Positions 10,987 to 23,276 of a stretch of DNA of 64,000 nucleotides are shown here, piece by piece (the first letter of the stretch is position 1; every line of letters starts with the position of its first letter). Below the pieces are notes generated by a model, which was not told the DNA's origin, made no database searches, and worked only from the letters and a program-made list of their open reading frames with translations. Where the stretch lies: positions 6,076,001 through 6,140,000 of the forward strand of contig QCXZ01000064.1 of NCBI GenBank assembly GCA_025024175.1, written 5' to 3'. The stretch is from Rhyzopertha dominica. Its lineage: Eukaryota > Arthropoda > Insecta > Coleoptera > Bostrichidae. Position numbers and translations under genes: made by a program.

Positions 10987-13221
10987 CCAGGTGATTTTGT
11001 GAAAACTTCACACCTTAAATAACTTTAAATAGAGGAAAAATTTAAAATTTTGCAAAAACAGGTAAACTTTTGTTTGCAGGGGGACAACTTTTGAGATAAG
11101 TTTTTAATGGATAGCGCTTACCCTCTTAGCGGGGTAGATACCCCTTCAAAAATTTTAAATGAAACTACCCATCTTACGATACATCATTTAAAAGCTTATT
11201 ACACAAGGAGTCTTGCCATGTAATTAGTTTTACTATTTTTTACCCATTGACGGGGTAGTGGGTCAAAAAGTGCATTGTAGCAAGTGGCTTATAAAATGGA
11301 ATATTTTGGACTTTTTTAACAAAATTTATTGTCTTGCAGTTACAATAAAAATTGTCCTTACTTAAGCCTAAAAAAACTTGTTAAAAAATAATTGTTACGC
11401 CTAAGCAAAATGTCAAAAATACTTAAAATTTTCTTTCGACATTACTTGATATTGCAAATCGACAGTTTATACTGAATTGGCTAAATAATTATCTACTTTG
11501 TGTTTCCAATTTTTTGTTTCAACTTTTTGGCTACTTCTTTGGCGCGACCATCTTTTTGTTCACATTCCTTTTTATAAATCGCGTGAAATTTTAAAGTGAG
11601 AGTCCAAGTGATAATGGTTTATTCAACTGCCGAAAGGGTACAAATAATTTTTATTTACGGTGCTGAGCATAGCTGTGCTCGTGCGTCAGCAACGGCACCC
11701 CGATAAAAATGTTGACGCTAGGTACATTCTCGATCTCGTGCAGAAATTTCAAGACACTGGATCTGTAGTAAACAAAAAAAGGGCAGGGAATAGAGTCGTT
11801 GATGAAATGGCCCAACTTGAAGTACTTGGTCATTTTGCAATGGATCCAACTAGCTCTTTGCGTAACATTTCTACAGCCACTGGACTTTCTTATTCATCTG
11901 TAAGGAAAGTTACAAAACTGCACAAATTCCATCCCTATAAGATGAAAACTCTCCAGGAACTCGGCGAAGATGACTTCGATAGAAGACTGCAATTTTGCGA
12001 AATTATGACAGAAAAGATTATAGTAAATCCAAATCTAATAAAAAATATCTGTTTCAGTAATGCATGCAATTTTTTTCTGAACGGCTCTGTAAATAAACAG
12101 GTACTGGAGTGACGAAAATCCTTATATTTTTCGAGAAGGTCATACACAAGTTCCTCAGAAGCTGAACGTCTGGGCTGGAATACTTGGCAACGCAATTGTA
12201 GGTCCAATTTTCATTGATGGGACGCTAAATGGGGGAATGTATTTAGAATTACTTGATAACGTTATTGATCCTTGAATCACAGAGCAATTAGAAAACCAAC
12301 GTGACCCTGAAGGAAATCCAATGTTGGATGAATACGAATTGTTTTACCAACATGATGGAGCCCCACAGCATTACGCCATTAATGTGCGAAATTGGTTAAA
12401 TCATAGATTTCCTCTTCACTGGATTGGTAGGCGTGGAACAATTGAATGGCCGCCACGATCACCCGATTTGACTGCTTTAGATTTCTTTCTATGGGGTCAT
12501 TTAAAATCTGTGGTTTACAAAACACAACCTACTAGCCTGGACGATCTGCGAGAAAGAATTATTAACGAGTGCAGGAGGATTCCACCTGAAACTTTCCGAA
12601 AAGTGCAGCAGGAGTTCGAGAACCGTCTGTATTATTGTATAGAAAGAGGTGGTGCACATTTTGAGAATCTATTGTAAGGTTTGAATTTCTATGGTTTTGT
12701 TCACACTGTTTTTGGAGTTACAAATAAATAATTTTTCTTTTTCGTGGATATGGACTTTCTAAAAAATTACATGATGAATACTTTAATGTTAATAATAATG
12801 TTAAAAGAAAATTTTCAGTATTCTGGGAGTTTTTTTTTAAGTGTCATGTTTTTTACAAGTTGTTTGTTTAAATTTTGGGTTCTCGTAAGGACAAATTTTA
12901 TTTCCGCCCTAAAATAAAATATATTTTGTTGTAGGCACTATTAATCTATTACCCCGTCAATAAGTTAAACGAGGTAAAACTAATTACATGGCCAGACTCT
13001 TTGTGAAATAAGCTTTCAAATGATGTATCACAAGATGGATAGTTCCATTTAAAATTTTTAAAAGGGTGTCTACCCTGCTCAGAGAGTAAGCGCTATCCAT
13101 TAAAAATTTATCTCAAAAGTTGTCCCCCTGCAAACAAAAGTTTGCCTGTTTTTGCAAATTTTTAAATTTTTGCTATATTTAAAGTTATTTAAGGTGTGAA
13201 GTTTTCAAAAAATCAACCTGG
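10987..13221 (+). mobile_element. Mariner-superfamily transposon, copy B, both ends present
   Basis: Both terminal inverted repeats are visible. The left starts CCAGGTGATTTTGTGAAAAC after TA (10985-10986). The right ends inverted as GTTTTCAAAAAATCAACCTGG at 13201-13221, followed by ATA. The repeats pair over about 275 bp (10987-11260 with 12948-13221), including the GGGGGACAACTTTTGAGATAA segment. The element is about 2.23 kb. It lies in opposite orientation to copy A at 1-1486, about 9.5 kb away. Confidence 0.9.
11614..12677 (+). pseudogene. Mariner-type transposase of copy B, inactivated
   Basis: The frame opens at 11614 with [13 protein letters not shown], as in copy A. Copy A contains 14 bases (AGGGTGTTTAACGA) that are missing here near 11692, which shifts the frame. 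The first catalytic Asp is changed: FSNACNFF against FSDECTFF in copy A. A further frame break follows VNKQVLE (12112), and an in-frame stop replaces leucine near 12275 (GATCCTTGA). The C-terminal domain is intact, with YQHDGAPQHY and PPRSPDLTALDFFLWGH (12321-12677). I count 36 residues between the second and third acidic residues. The element cannot encode an active enzyme. Confidence 0.85.
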
Positions 13222-14290
13222 ATATTACCAGTTTAGACAATTACGTGTAACGGTAGACCATCACAGATAACAAGTGATAATGCTAAATATTCCAGAAATG
13301 TCGTTTTGTATTGATAACGCTTGCGATAATTACACAGCAAGCAAAGCGATAGGTTACATCCTCTTGGATAAAATAAATTTTAGCTCGCCTAGAGTTTCAT
13401 ACAGTAAAATGTGATAGCAACTGCCTAATATATTCTACTGACCCATGCTTTTAATAAACTATTTGTACAAGATAGGCCAAATTGGACACTACTAAAGGTA
13501 CACTCCTTTACCTAATTCAATGGTGAAAACCACACTTCGATATCTATCGTAGTCTCGGACAGGCAGGGTGATTTTGGGAAAATAACGATTTTTTGACGGA
13601 TAATTCTGAAGTCGCGGTAATGCAAGCTTTTCCAACTTCAACCCTCGTTTCTTTAGACATATTTAACTCTGCAACAAGTGTTCAGTAAAGATGCCATCTG
13701 CGTACAGATAAGGGTAGTCGACATTTCGAACAATGCTGTTTAGTTATTTGTTACTGTTTAAAACTGGTTTCTTTTTTACCAAATGCTCGTCCATCGGTAG
13801 AAATTTTGGCGGAGAAAACATAGTATTCACCTGTATCTGCAGTTAAATATTCCCAACCCAAAATATAACGTTCTATGATCAAAAAAAAAGTACGGTGCAT
13901 TTCTGCAGTAGACGACCTCACAAACCTACTTCACCTTACAAAAAAGGTTCACAAATCATGCAGTGAATTTTAATTTTAAACGTCTGTTGCTTATGACAAT
14001 GCACTCTAATCATTGTTTGGATCGTTGAATTTCAGTTTCGCGGAGTAGGTTGAGTAAATTAAATTATAATGCCGCCACACATGAGCAACGTTATTTTGTT
14101 GTTTCATACACAGACGCAGCACTTTCACTATACATTAAATTTAGAAAACAAAAACGCATACAATGCGAAAGCAAAACCGTGGAAATAGTTGGTCTGGATT
14201 GGCCATGCATAAAATGAACATTTCGACAANNCGAATATAGTTACATTATATGCGTAGGTAATCACTGACATTATCTGGACANTAAATNAN
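13222..14290. other. Src42A intron, no further gene
   Basis: No exon was found between copy B and the Src42A donor. The string GGCCAAATTGGACACTA at 13475-13491 recurs at 26839-26855, probably as a scrap of a dispersed repeat. Unresolved bases occur at 14230-14231 and 14282-14290. Confidence 0.4.
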
Positions 14291-14295
14291 CTTAC

Positions 14296-14651
14296 GGTTC
14301 GGCCTCTATGCTCTTCAATTTTGCCACGTAATTCGAGGGTATGTACCCCTCCTGCCTGGTCCTCCTGCTCCTGGCTAGCCACCAATCACCTTGGGTGTCG
14401 TTCAAGATTTCCAAGTGTTCCCCCTTTCGAAAACTGAGGTCTTCATCGGTACGAGCGTCGTAATCGTACAGGGCAACGAAAATTTTCGCGTTGGGAGGGT
14501 CGGGCTCAGCAGGATTAACTACTGCGGGCCTTATAACCTCCGGGGTAGGAGCAGGAATGGGGTTCGCCTGTAAATTTGGGTCCTCTATGGGCACCCCTAT
14601 CCTGTTCTCTATCCTGTCGGTTTCCGAGGGGTTACTTAAACAATTACCCAT
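14296..14651 (-). CDS. Src42A: Src42A first coding exon (SH4 and SH3 region), partial gene
   Basis: Src-family non-receptor tyrosine kinase, acting at the plasma membrane downstream of receptor tyrosine kinases and at adherens junctions. The exon starts [10 protein letters not shown]: Gly2 is the N-myristoylation site and Cys4 a likely palmitoylation site. A proline-rich unique region follows, then an SH3 domain from about residue 56 ([42 protein letters not shown]). It stops at SIEAEP where insect Src42A goes on to SH2. The exon ends in a split codon (CC) at the donor GTAAG, positions 14291-14295. The SH2 and kinase exons must lie at lower coordinates, but none is found in 1-14290, so intron 1 exceeds 14 kb or the gene is broken. 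The SH3 text fits Src42A better than Src64B. Confidence 0.9.
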
Positions 14652-15369
14652 CGCGAAACCGTTACGCGAAGCACATCACTCGCGTTTCGGGGTTGTAAAG
14701 ACGAACTAAGTTAAAAAATACACGAAATGTAAATAAATCGAGACATCGCCTAACACAACCTACAATCCCAGTTCACTGTTTTCACCAAACTGACGTAAGC
14801 GGTGATCTGTTGAACGGTGTGAAGTTGCTACTCGAAAGTGAAAAGTCCCTTATGTTTCCGTTGAACTTTTAATATTATTATTATATAAACGCGTTTATTA
14901 GAAAGAACCATGAAAGCTAGTTCAGCAATTAAACAGAAAAACATACAATATTTTCCTTGTCTAATCTGTTTCAGCGCCAAAAAGTCTGCAAGGGTAAAGC
15001 TGTTAATATTATCTAGGGAGTTTGATATTCCACCAAGTCGTCTTTGCATAAATTTGATTTTTTTAAATGCTACTCAGATTAGTAAACATTATTATTTATT
15101 AAAACGAGTGATATATTCACTGAATTTATTGTACCAATTTGACGAATAGGGAATAATGGCAATTGGTGTTTGAGACGGTTGGTGACACTGTCGCACTGAC
15201 AGCAGCTGCATTCAGTGCTATTGTGACATTAAACAATTTGTGGAGTACCCACGTTAATAGTGTTTAATTCGTTGAATTTTCGAATTCTTATTCCCCTTGT
15301 GATATATTTTGTTACTAGCAATACCCGTTTAATAGTTTTTTATACAATTTTGAGAGAAGTTTCGTCGAT
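14652..15369. promoter_or_regulatory. Divergent spacer between Src42A and Usp14
   Basis: About 0.7 kb separates the two start codons, so both promoters and 5' UTRs lie here. No convincing TATA box is seen for either gene, as expected for housekeeping-type promoters. At 14860-15060 the minus strand holds an open frame with fairly protein-like text (MQRRLGGISNSLDNINSF and so on), which I cannot assign. It could be an old coding fragment or chance. Confidence 0.5.
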
Positions 15370-18300
15370 ATGCCTCAGTACAAGGGTAAGTTGCTGTATC
15401 ATACAGACCTAACCTCACATTGTCCCGGTTTTATTGTCAAGTAATCGTTGCAGTGAAAGTAAAATGGGGCAAGGAGACTTACCCAGACATAGAGGTAAAC
15501 ACGGATGAATCTCCCGTGTTGTTTAAAGCGCAATTGTTCGCGCTAACAGGCGTTCAGCCTGAAAGGCAAAAAGTTATGTTGAAGGGGGTTACATTAAAAG
15601 ACGATGAGTGGAAGAATTTCGCGATTAGAAACGTGAGTTGACCGAAAAATACCTATCCAGTGATTTAATTAATCTGCTTAGGGTGTCACCATTCTCCTAA
15701 TGGGTAGCAAAGAAGAAGATGTTCCCAAAGAACCTGTAGAAAAAACAGTTTTCGTAGAAGATATGAACGAAACTGAGCTAGCAACTGCGGTATGTACCAT
15801 TTTTCTAACATAATCCACAACTAGCAGTTTTACTTTTTAGTTGGATATGCCAGCGGGTCTAACCAACTTAGGGAACACATGTTACATGAATGCCACTGTG
15901 CAGTGTTTGAAAACGGTACCAGAATTACGCGAGGCTCTACAGAATTATCAGGGATCAGTTGCAACGTCCAATACTAGTTCGGCACAGTCGATAACTGCTG
16001 CCCTGAGGGACCTGTACGCGAGTATGGACAAGGGCAGTACTGTTCCACCACTGATTATGTTGAGGGTGCTCCACATGGCATTTCCTAGGTTCGCAGAGAC
16101 GAGCGAACATGGCGGTTTTACACAACAGGTATATTTTGGAATTAAATTCTTTCTTGGAAAACAAACTTTTTATTTATTTTTTTCATCAGGATGCAAATGA
16201 GTGTTGGACAGAAATGGTTAGGATGTTGCAGCAAAAGCTGCCTCCGAAAGAAACCAACGGCTTGCCCCAAGAAGAAAAATTTAAGTCGCTCATCGACCAA
16301 TACTTTGGAGTCACGTTCGATGTTGAATACAAGTGTACGGAAGCTGATGACGAACCACCCACGAAAAGCAAAGAGCAATACTTACAGTTGAGCTGTTTCA
16401 TCTCCCAGGATGTGCGATACATGCTTTCAGGATTGAAATCGGTAAGTTAACTTTGGAAATTCAAGCAATAATGGGCTACTTGCACTAATTTTATTTTTGG
16501 ATAAATCTGGCAAAATTCAATGGTCATTATTAAGTTTATTTCACAGACGAAAAGTTAGCACTTGCAAAAAATTGCAAATGCATAAAATTCCTAATTAAAA
16601 ATTGCATTTGGCCCTTTAAATTTCATGTGACATCAAAACGATGTCCGCGTCACTATAGTACACAAACGTATAAACGCTGGACAACGAGTGACGGGTGGCA
16701 ATGACCTCTAAAATCAGAAGGCCGTGCGCCGTTCCCTTTAACTTGTTTATTTGGATTATTCTGACTTCACAGCGATTCAGTGAAAATAAATAGCGTATTA
16801 ACAAAGACAATTCAAAAATACCTTGTGCATGTAATTATATGACCATAATGATTAAATTAAGCACATATTTTTTTTTGTGCAAGTAGCCCATTATTCAGTT
16901 GTTGACTTATATCTACTTTCTAATTAAAACACTTTGAGACAAAGTATAATTTTCAATGTGTTTTGTTATATTTTGAATAAATAAAATGTTTTTATTCACA
17001 ACCACTACATTAGGAAGGTTCAATATGTCTGTTTTCCATGATTTAGAGGCCTTCTATTACACTAGTGTATTGTTCAAATTCGTTTGACAACATTAGGTAG
17101 GACCTGCATATTTTTAGCAGTTGCTGAACGGTGATTCTTCAGTATAACTTTCCAGTACGGAAGACAATTTCCAACCAGCTTGACACTGAGCAGGGGTAAT
17201 ATTGGCCTTGGTAGAGGCAAATATTGTTGCCCAAGATCATGTCATTCCATGTCCAGCATAACTTTCTGTTTTACTTTTCTGGATCAGAGCCCAGCCACAC
17301 ATTCAAGAAAAAAAATTGATTTTCGACACATTTATACAGCAGACTGGAAAAGCTTCTTCCAAGTTCGCGATAATTTTTAAAAATAAGATAATATTTTGTC
17401 GGATAGATGTCAAGAGACAACGATCTATCCGACAAAATATTATCTTATTATATTATGGACGCTGAAAGCATTCACCCTCGTATAATTTTTAAAAAGTTTG
17501 TTTTTCCATCTGGAATATTCATTGCATCGGCAAGCGTTTATGACTCCCATGATCATTGCAATCTATAAAGAATTGCAATAACATAGTGAATTTCATACAT
17601 TACCTTGTAAATACTCCTCATTTAGTGCTTTTTTCAAAGATTCTTCGATTTGGTTTCTCTCCAGTATCTTTACCTTCTTTGCCTTATAATTACTTGATCT
17701 GGCTTTCAAATATAAAGTAAGTTTACCATACTTTGAAATATCAATACCTTTGTGCAATATTGATTTTATCATTGAATACTTTGTTCACATTGAAGAGACA
17801 GCAATTCGCTTCTCCACAAAAAGTAGGACAGTAGCGCCTAGGATTTTCAGAAAACAAAATGATAATGATCACAGTCATTATTATTCTACAAATTTGTGTA
17901 AGAAGGCTTTTTTAAATTAAAACTGGTTTTGCATATACCTCCAACACCCGTAGTTACGGAATTGTTTTTTGTAGAAAATGCAGGAGCAGATTACGAAGAT
18001 GTCTCCCAGTTTAGGAAGAGACGCCGCCTACATGAAAACCGTAAGCCACCGTAAAGGTTAAACGCATTCCGTTTTATAATAATTTTTTTAAATAAATTTT
18101 CAGTCAAAAATTAGTCGCTTACCTGCTTATCTGACTGTCCAGTTTGTCAGATTTTATTACAAGGAGAAGGAATCTATTAACGCGAAAATATTAAAGGACG
18201 TCAAGTTTCCATTGGAATTCGACGCCTTCGAACTGTGCACACCCGAATTGCAGGACAAACTGGCTCCGGTACGTGCAAAATTCAAAGAGCTGGAAGATGC

Positions 18301-21226
18301 CCAAGTTGAAAGCGAGTCACAGGACAAGGGAAAGAACAAGGGAGACGGGAAGAACAAGATTAAGACTAAGGCGGAGCCCTATTGGTTTGATAATGGTAAG
18401 CATCTTCTTCAGTGACGAGATGGATGTTGTCATGTTGTGTACATATTTGCTGGCTTCTTGGTTTTTTTACCCCCTTTGCTAAAGTAATAGTTATTTTTAG
18501 ATTTTTAAGCTGGTTTTAAGTTTTGCCATATTTTTTTTAATTTCTTTTCTGCTCTGTATAAAAAATAATAACCTTTACCTTTACTGTTACTTATGCTGTA
18601 CACAAATTTATGTAATTGGTGCTATCAATATCAAAAATGAACAATTTCTAAGATTTGCAACAATTCTTATACTTAGGTAGTAAATTTTGACATTAAATAA
18701 TAAACAACAAATAATTCCACATATATCATCCACGCTAGCAAAAACAAACATACAACTGATTCATAAATGAATTATTCATATTTATAACTACATTTTCACT
18801 AACTGTAAACACAAAAACTCATGTCGTTATTTTGAAAATTAATTCTTTACCAGAGAAACACCAGGAATCATGGCTAACATGACAAAACAAAATAATACAA
18901 AGTTTGAAGAAAAATGCAAATATCTCAGAAACTACCAGTAATAGATTATCAACAACCGTATATCATTATAAAGGGTTTTTAATTCTGCCTCTAACTGAGT
19001 GATAAAAAAATGGTATCCTATTAGAAAAAAAAGTTATTTATTGTTTTGTTGTTGCATATTAGCAAAAATTGGTATTCATAAATTGTATTTAAATTAAAAA
19101 TCTGCCATCTTTGTAAATATTAATTCTAATATGTTTAGCACATAATTCTGGATAAATTTCATTTTAACAGTTTTTATAATTTAAGTAGTTAACAGTTCTT
19201 TTCACTGCAAAAGAATTACTTGTTGAATTTTTACCTGCAAATATTTTTTTTCTTTTTGCATTGTTCTGTTTTTCACAAATATACCTGTTTGTAGTCATGT
19301 ATAGTTTTTAAAGACAGCTAAATAAGGGATTCATTAACAAATAAAAAAGTTATAAGTTTTTCTTACCAGGATTTGTTTATAACTGAAAAGCCTTGGTGTT
19401 TTGTTTAATGAATAAGATCATTATCAGTTGTGTTATTTTCTTTAAGTAAAAAATCTTTCTGAACTGTCCTTGGAGATTTTTTAATTTTCTGACAAGTTAT
19501 TTGTGTATTATTGTTATTAAGAAAAGAGTTTTGACCAATTTTGATGTTTCACTTCCAGATATTGGCAGCAACAGCAGCGGTTATTACACTCTACAGGCCG
19601 TCCTCACTCATAGGGGGCGCTCCTCGTCTAGCGGCCACTACGTTGGCTGGGTTAGACACCAAGGCGACACGTGGATCAAATGCGACGACGACACAGTCAG
19701 CTCTGTGACATCAGAGGACATCTTGAAGCTGTCTGGAGGAGGTAACGTCACAAAATTTCATTCTTTGCCATTACGTTCTATAATCTATTTTTGACTAAAT
19801 AATTTTCAAAAAGACTTGTCATTTATTATTCGGAATAATGTATGCTACATTGCTAGTTTTGCATTACGCACAGATGCATGTTACCTTTTTTTGATAATTG
19901 GGGTTGTAATCTGAAGGTTTTGGCCAGACATCATTCCAACCATGTTCCAGCACTTATAAATTTCTAAGTCAATCCGCCATTATCTAATATATTTATCTAT
20001 TTCTTTTCATTCTTCTTTTCTGTTACATCACTTGTGTACTTAGCTTCTTTGCTTCCAGAAATTTTTAATTCACCATAAATCGTTACAAGTCAAAAAGTCA
20101 TTTCGTCTTGTTTGCTATCGTCTGCCATCACCAAAACAAGCACATGCAAATAACATATAGAGAAAGTGTACCCAAAAAATGAGAAGAATGTCCATCATAA
20201 CACCTTTCAGATTTGACAAGTAACTAATAAGAAAATTCATGGATATACTGTTAAATAAAAATTGTAACTGATACTGCTAATTTTTCACAAATAGCTTGGA
20301 AACTACAATTCTAATCAAAAAATTATTATGGGCAATTTTAATTGTTATAACGACAAAATGTGACTAGGTCCTCTGCCCTTATCAAACTAAATTTCCTGTT
20401 TTAAAATGTTAGTTCATTTAATTATTTATATAAAAATACTAAACATAATTTTGTACCGTACACAGAAGACCTTAAGTCTTAAGACACAGTACAATGAAAT
20501 AAATCAGTCCTTTTTTGTTCAAAATTTAGTAACAATTACAATTGCTCATAACAGTTTTTTTAAATTAGATTTCTAGTTTTTGAGTTGTTTACGAAAACCT
20601 AACGGTGTGTTCCGGAAGGACCAATAGTTTCGATTTTAGTTTTAATTAACATTTACATGTGACGATCTTTTCAAACAATTCAATTGTGAAGTTTTCGACC
20701 ATCTATCATATAGTTTGGACTTGGCACCAGCAATTTTTATATCTCGATAATTAAAGGCATTTTTGGGCAGACAAGGAAGAGGTCAAAAGATACTTGATCG
20801 AGTTGGCTGGATAGCTCTTTGAAGAGGTCGGAACCAGAAATGCAAAGCCGTCATTTGTATCAGGCCCTGTTAGCTAATATCTTTTTTCTATCTTGTGTTC
20901 TTAATGAAGCCATTACGAAACACATTAATAGAGCCATTATAAAATGGGTCTTCTCAAAATTGACGCTTAGCAAACTTAAGCATGGCAGATTATATCCAAA
21001 TGTGTAGAATACGGAAATCACGCAAAATAGAAAAAATTGTATAAAAAACCTGTTAAACTAGTTTTTTAATAGACTATATTAATATTAGCCTATCTTACGA
21101 TTTTTAGGAGATTGGCACTGCGCGTACGTGCTGCTCTATGGTCCCAGACTGTTGGAACTGCCAGTCAAGGAGGAGGGAGAAGTCGCCATGGCCGTCGATA
21201 ACGTTTCTACTGTTGATAAACCTTGA
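15370..21226 (+). CDS. Usp14: Ubiquitin carboxyl-terminal hydrolase 14 (USP14), nine exons
   Basis: Proteasome-associated cysteine deubiquitinase that trims ubiquitin from substrates docked on the 19S particle. CDS exons: 15370-15385, 15454-15632, 15682-15789, 15841-16128, 16190-16441, 17975-18040, 18104-18395, 19559-19741, 21108-21226. All junctions are GT/AG and frames close exactly: 1503 nt, 500 aa, against 494 in human. Residues 1-75 form the ubiquitin-like domain (KVKWGKETYPDIEVNTDE). The USP domain starts near 102, with the Cys box GLTNLGNTCYMNATVQC (catalytic Cys115), the QDANECW box across exons 4-5, SKISRLPAYLTVQFVRFYYK, and the His box SSSSGHYVGW (His427) followed by KCDDD (Asp445 region). 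The charged linker at 330-385 is variable in the family. The first ATG matches the family start (MPQYKVKVKWG). Introns 5 and 8 hold transposon scraps. No canonical AATAAA was seen on the plus strand just after the stop. Confidence 0.97.
16467..16895. mobile_element. MITE in Usp14 intron 5
   Basis: AATAATGGGCTACTTGCAC at 16467-16485 is repeated as a perfect inverse at 16877-16895, bounding a 429-bp AT-rich segment with no coding capacity. The 19-bp perfect ends mark a nonautonomous DNA transposon. The superfamily is unclear because the outermost AT-rich bases hide the target duplication. Confidence 0.75.
17385..17500. repeat. 24-bp inverted repeat plus dispersed repeat tail
   Basis: TAAGATAATATTTTGTCGGATAG (from 17385) is followed after 18 bases by its perfect inverse CTATCCGACAAAATATTATCTTA, ending near 17448. 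The right half and the following ATTATGGACGCTGAAAGCATTCACCCTCGTAT match 63790-63842, and weakly the reverse strand near 61310-61370. It looks like the 3' tail of a retroelement family, inverted on itself. Confidence 0.7.
18396..19558. other. Usp14 intron 7, AT-rich, nothing recognised
   Basis: No coding text or bounded repeats. The acceptor tract at 19545-19558 (TTTCACTTCCAG) is well formed. Confidence 0.5.
20610..20960 (+). pseudogene. Mariner transposase C-terminal fragment in Usp14 intron 8
   Basis: The plus strand reads FDHLSYSLDLAPAIF, matching the HPPYSPDLAPSDF box of mariner (mos/SETMAR-type) transposases. KAFLGRQ and EVGTRN-like text follows one frame over, corresponding to the conserved LKxFLGGxxF region. 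Several frameshifts and stops are present. This is a different mariner lineage from copies A and B. Confidence 0.65.
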
Positions 21227-21266
21227 GGAGCTTTAAATTAAACGTTCTGCGCATACTGACGAGCTT

Positions 21267-21532
21267 TTTATTCGGTTTCTTTTTGTATACAAAACACTAC
21301 GAGAACACAAGTTTAAACTAACCTACTTTGGGGATAGTTCCTCTTGTTTTGTGGCGCGTTGATTGTCGTACCAAAAAAACTGGGAACCAACGGGGATATT
21401 TGGCAGTTTTAACGGAAAAAATTGGACGGTACCTGCGGCTTCTGGAGGGGGGGAGGAGGCTAGGGAAGTCGTTATCTTTTGGAATTTTCGAGTATTGATA
21501 AATTTAGAGAATCTTAAGTGTTTGGAGCTCAC
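21267..21532 (-). other. Possible minus-strand terminal exon with AATAAA
   Basis: The minus strand has AATAAA at 21267-21272. Above it is an open frame ending LPNIPVGSQFFWYDNQRA and EELSPK (stop at 21323), preceded by a long pyrimidine tract ending CAG. That looks like a 3' terminal exon of a gene convergent with Usp14. I cannot join it to the MARVEL gene: a phase-1 donor would be needed, that gene's exon 4 ends in phase 0, and its own stop lies at 24499. It could be an alternative last exon or chance. Confidence 0.25.
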
Positions 21533-21886
21533 CGAAGGGTCCTTTTACCTCCAAAAATTTGTGTTAATTTTTCATATGCTTATGCAATCAGTAGGTAAGT
21601 ATAATAATAAATTGTTTTGACTTTACTAATTTTTCCAATGTTTTTATTAGTTTTTATACTTGCCAAATTTTAAAAACCTTTTGTTGAGTTTGTTAGCTAA
21701 GCTATAACTACTTAACTTTTGTCAAAATAATTTATATAAAATAAAATTAGTATCTTCTAAATAAACTATAGGCCAGAAATTTTTCAAATGCTTTTAAAAT
21801 ATCCATTAGAAAAAAAGTCAAACTATTAGCCCAATGTATCATTATAACAGGAGAACTTCATGATTCTTGAGCTTTGTCTACCAAAA

Positions 21887-22506
21887 CTAGTGCTGTCTAT
21901 TCGTATTGAATATATTTGTTATTTGATTCGGTAGAGCGAATGTTCATTCAAAATTGCCCCAAATAATATTCGAATATTTGGAATCGAATAAACAAATATT
22001 AGTACTTGTTTTATTCCATAATGAATAAACAAGCAAAAACGAAAAGTTTGTATTCATTTTATTCGGTATGCATTGAATAAATTTATTCTGTTTTAAATGT
22101 TATTCATTTTCGGATCTAATATGATGTATCTTTAAATAATATCGCACAAAAGTGATGCTTAGGCGAATTATTCATGGATTTATAGTAGTTCATTTATTCT
22201 CCTATATATTCTTAATAGATAGAACATGCGAAATAAGACAGATTTTTATTTCTGGTGGTAAAAATATTTGGGTGGTGTAAGAGTTTGAATAAATAAATTA
22301 TTATCAGTTTTCAAACAATTTTGATAACAAGGAAGGAAATACATATATATAGTTTGAAGTTTACAAAGCAGCTGCTTTCGTTTGAATATTTGTTTATTCG
22401 TTTTCGAATAAAACAAATACGAATATACATATAGAATAAATAAATATATTCAGTTTGCTCCATATTCGAATATTGAATACAAGGATTCATAATTCTGACA
22501 GCACTA
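21887..22506. repeat. AT-rich interval bounded by AGTGCTGTC inverted ends
   Basis: AGTGCTGTC near 21889 and its inverse GACAGCACT near 22498 bound a region full of CGAATA/TATTCG and AATAAA-like units. These give it extensive self-complementarity. The ends resemble a nonautonomous hAT-type element (consensus CAGTG-like), but no 8-bp target duplication is obvious. It lies in the spacer between Usp14 and the MARVEL gene. Confidence 0.45.
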
Positions 22507-23276
22507 ATCAATACATTTCATGAGAATTGATTATTAAAAAGGTCCAAATACAGTTTCCTTGGGAATGGGTAACTATTTTTTTTATAGAAGTTACCCACAT
22601 ACATTAAAGTAAATATCATCTATTGTTATACTGAATTTTTTTTAAAGCAAAATTGAGATGAATAGAATTGTTTCACAATAAATATTAAAGCTGATATTTC
22701 AAGGACTAGACACAGTAAAATCTAATTGGAAAAGATGGTTTTCTAATAAATTATGTAGGGGAATCTTAAGATCTGTATATTCCAAAAAACACGACCACAC
22801 TACGGATAAGTAAAAAATATCGCAATCTTCAACAAATGCGTTCATTTCACATTATCTGTGAAGAACCAGTTTTGACATTTCAACGTCAATACGTGACTTC
22901 TGTCAAAGGAATGAATCATCTTCAAACTGAGGTGTTCTGCGTTAACAAGGTGAGCAACCTAATAAAATTCAATCTTGTACGGACAACAATTGTGCTGTTG
23001 CGACTTATAAACTATTTCTCTCTCTCTCATTCTAAAATAACACTTACCAGACATTTACATTTTAGCTTCCAGGTAAACTTAAGTGTATGGGAACACACAA
23101 TACACACTAGTGCTCATTTTTATGTGTTGAGGTGAATAATGCCAATGTCTTCTGTTAAAAGAGGGTGTTGCAACTTTTATGTTACAAGAGACTTAATGAG
23201 CTGTGTGCCATTATCTTTCCTTCAAATTGAAAAAAGACCATTACGGCCCAGCAAAAAAAATCTTGGACCAACATAA

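Noticed and set aside
14828..15049. Protein-like reverse ORF between Src42A and Usp14
   Set aside because: Text looks better than random, but no family, no exon partners and a position within a 0.7-kb divergent promoter; not called as a gene.
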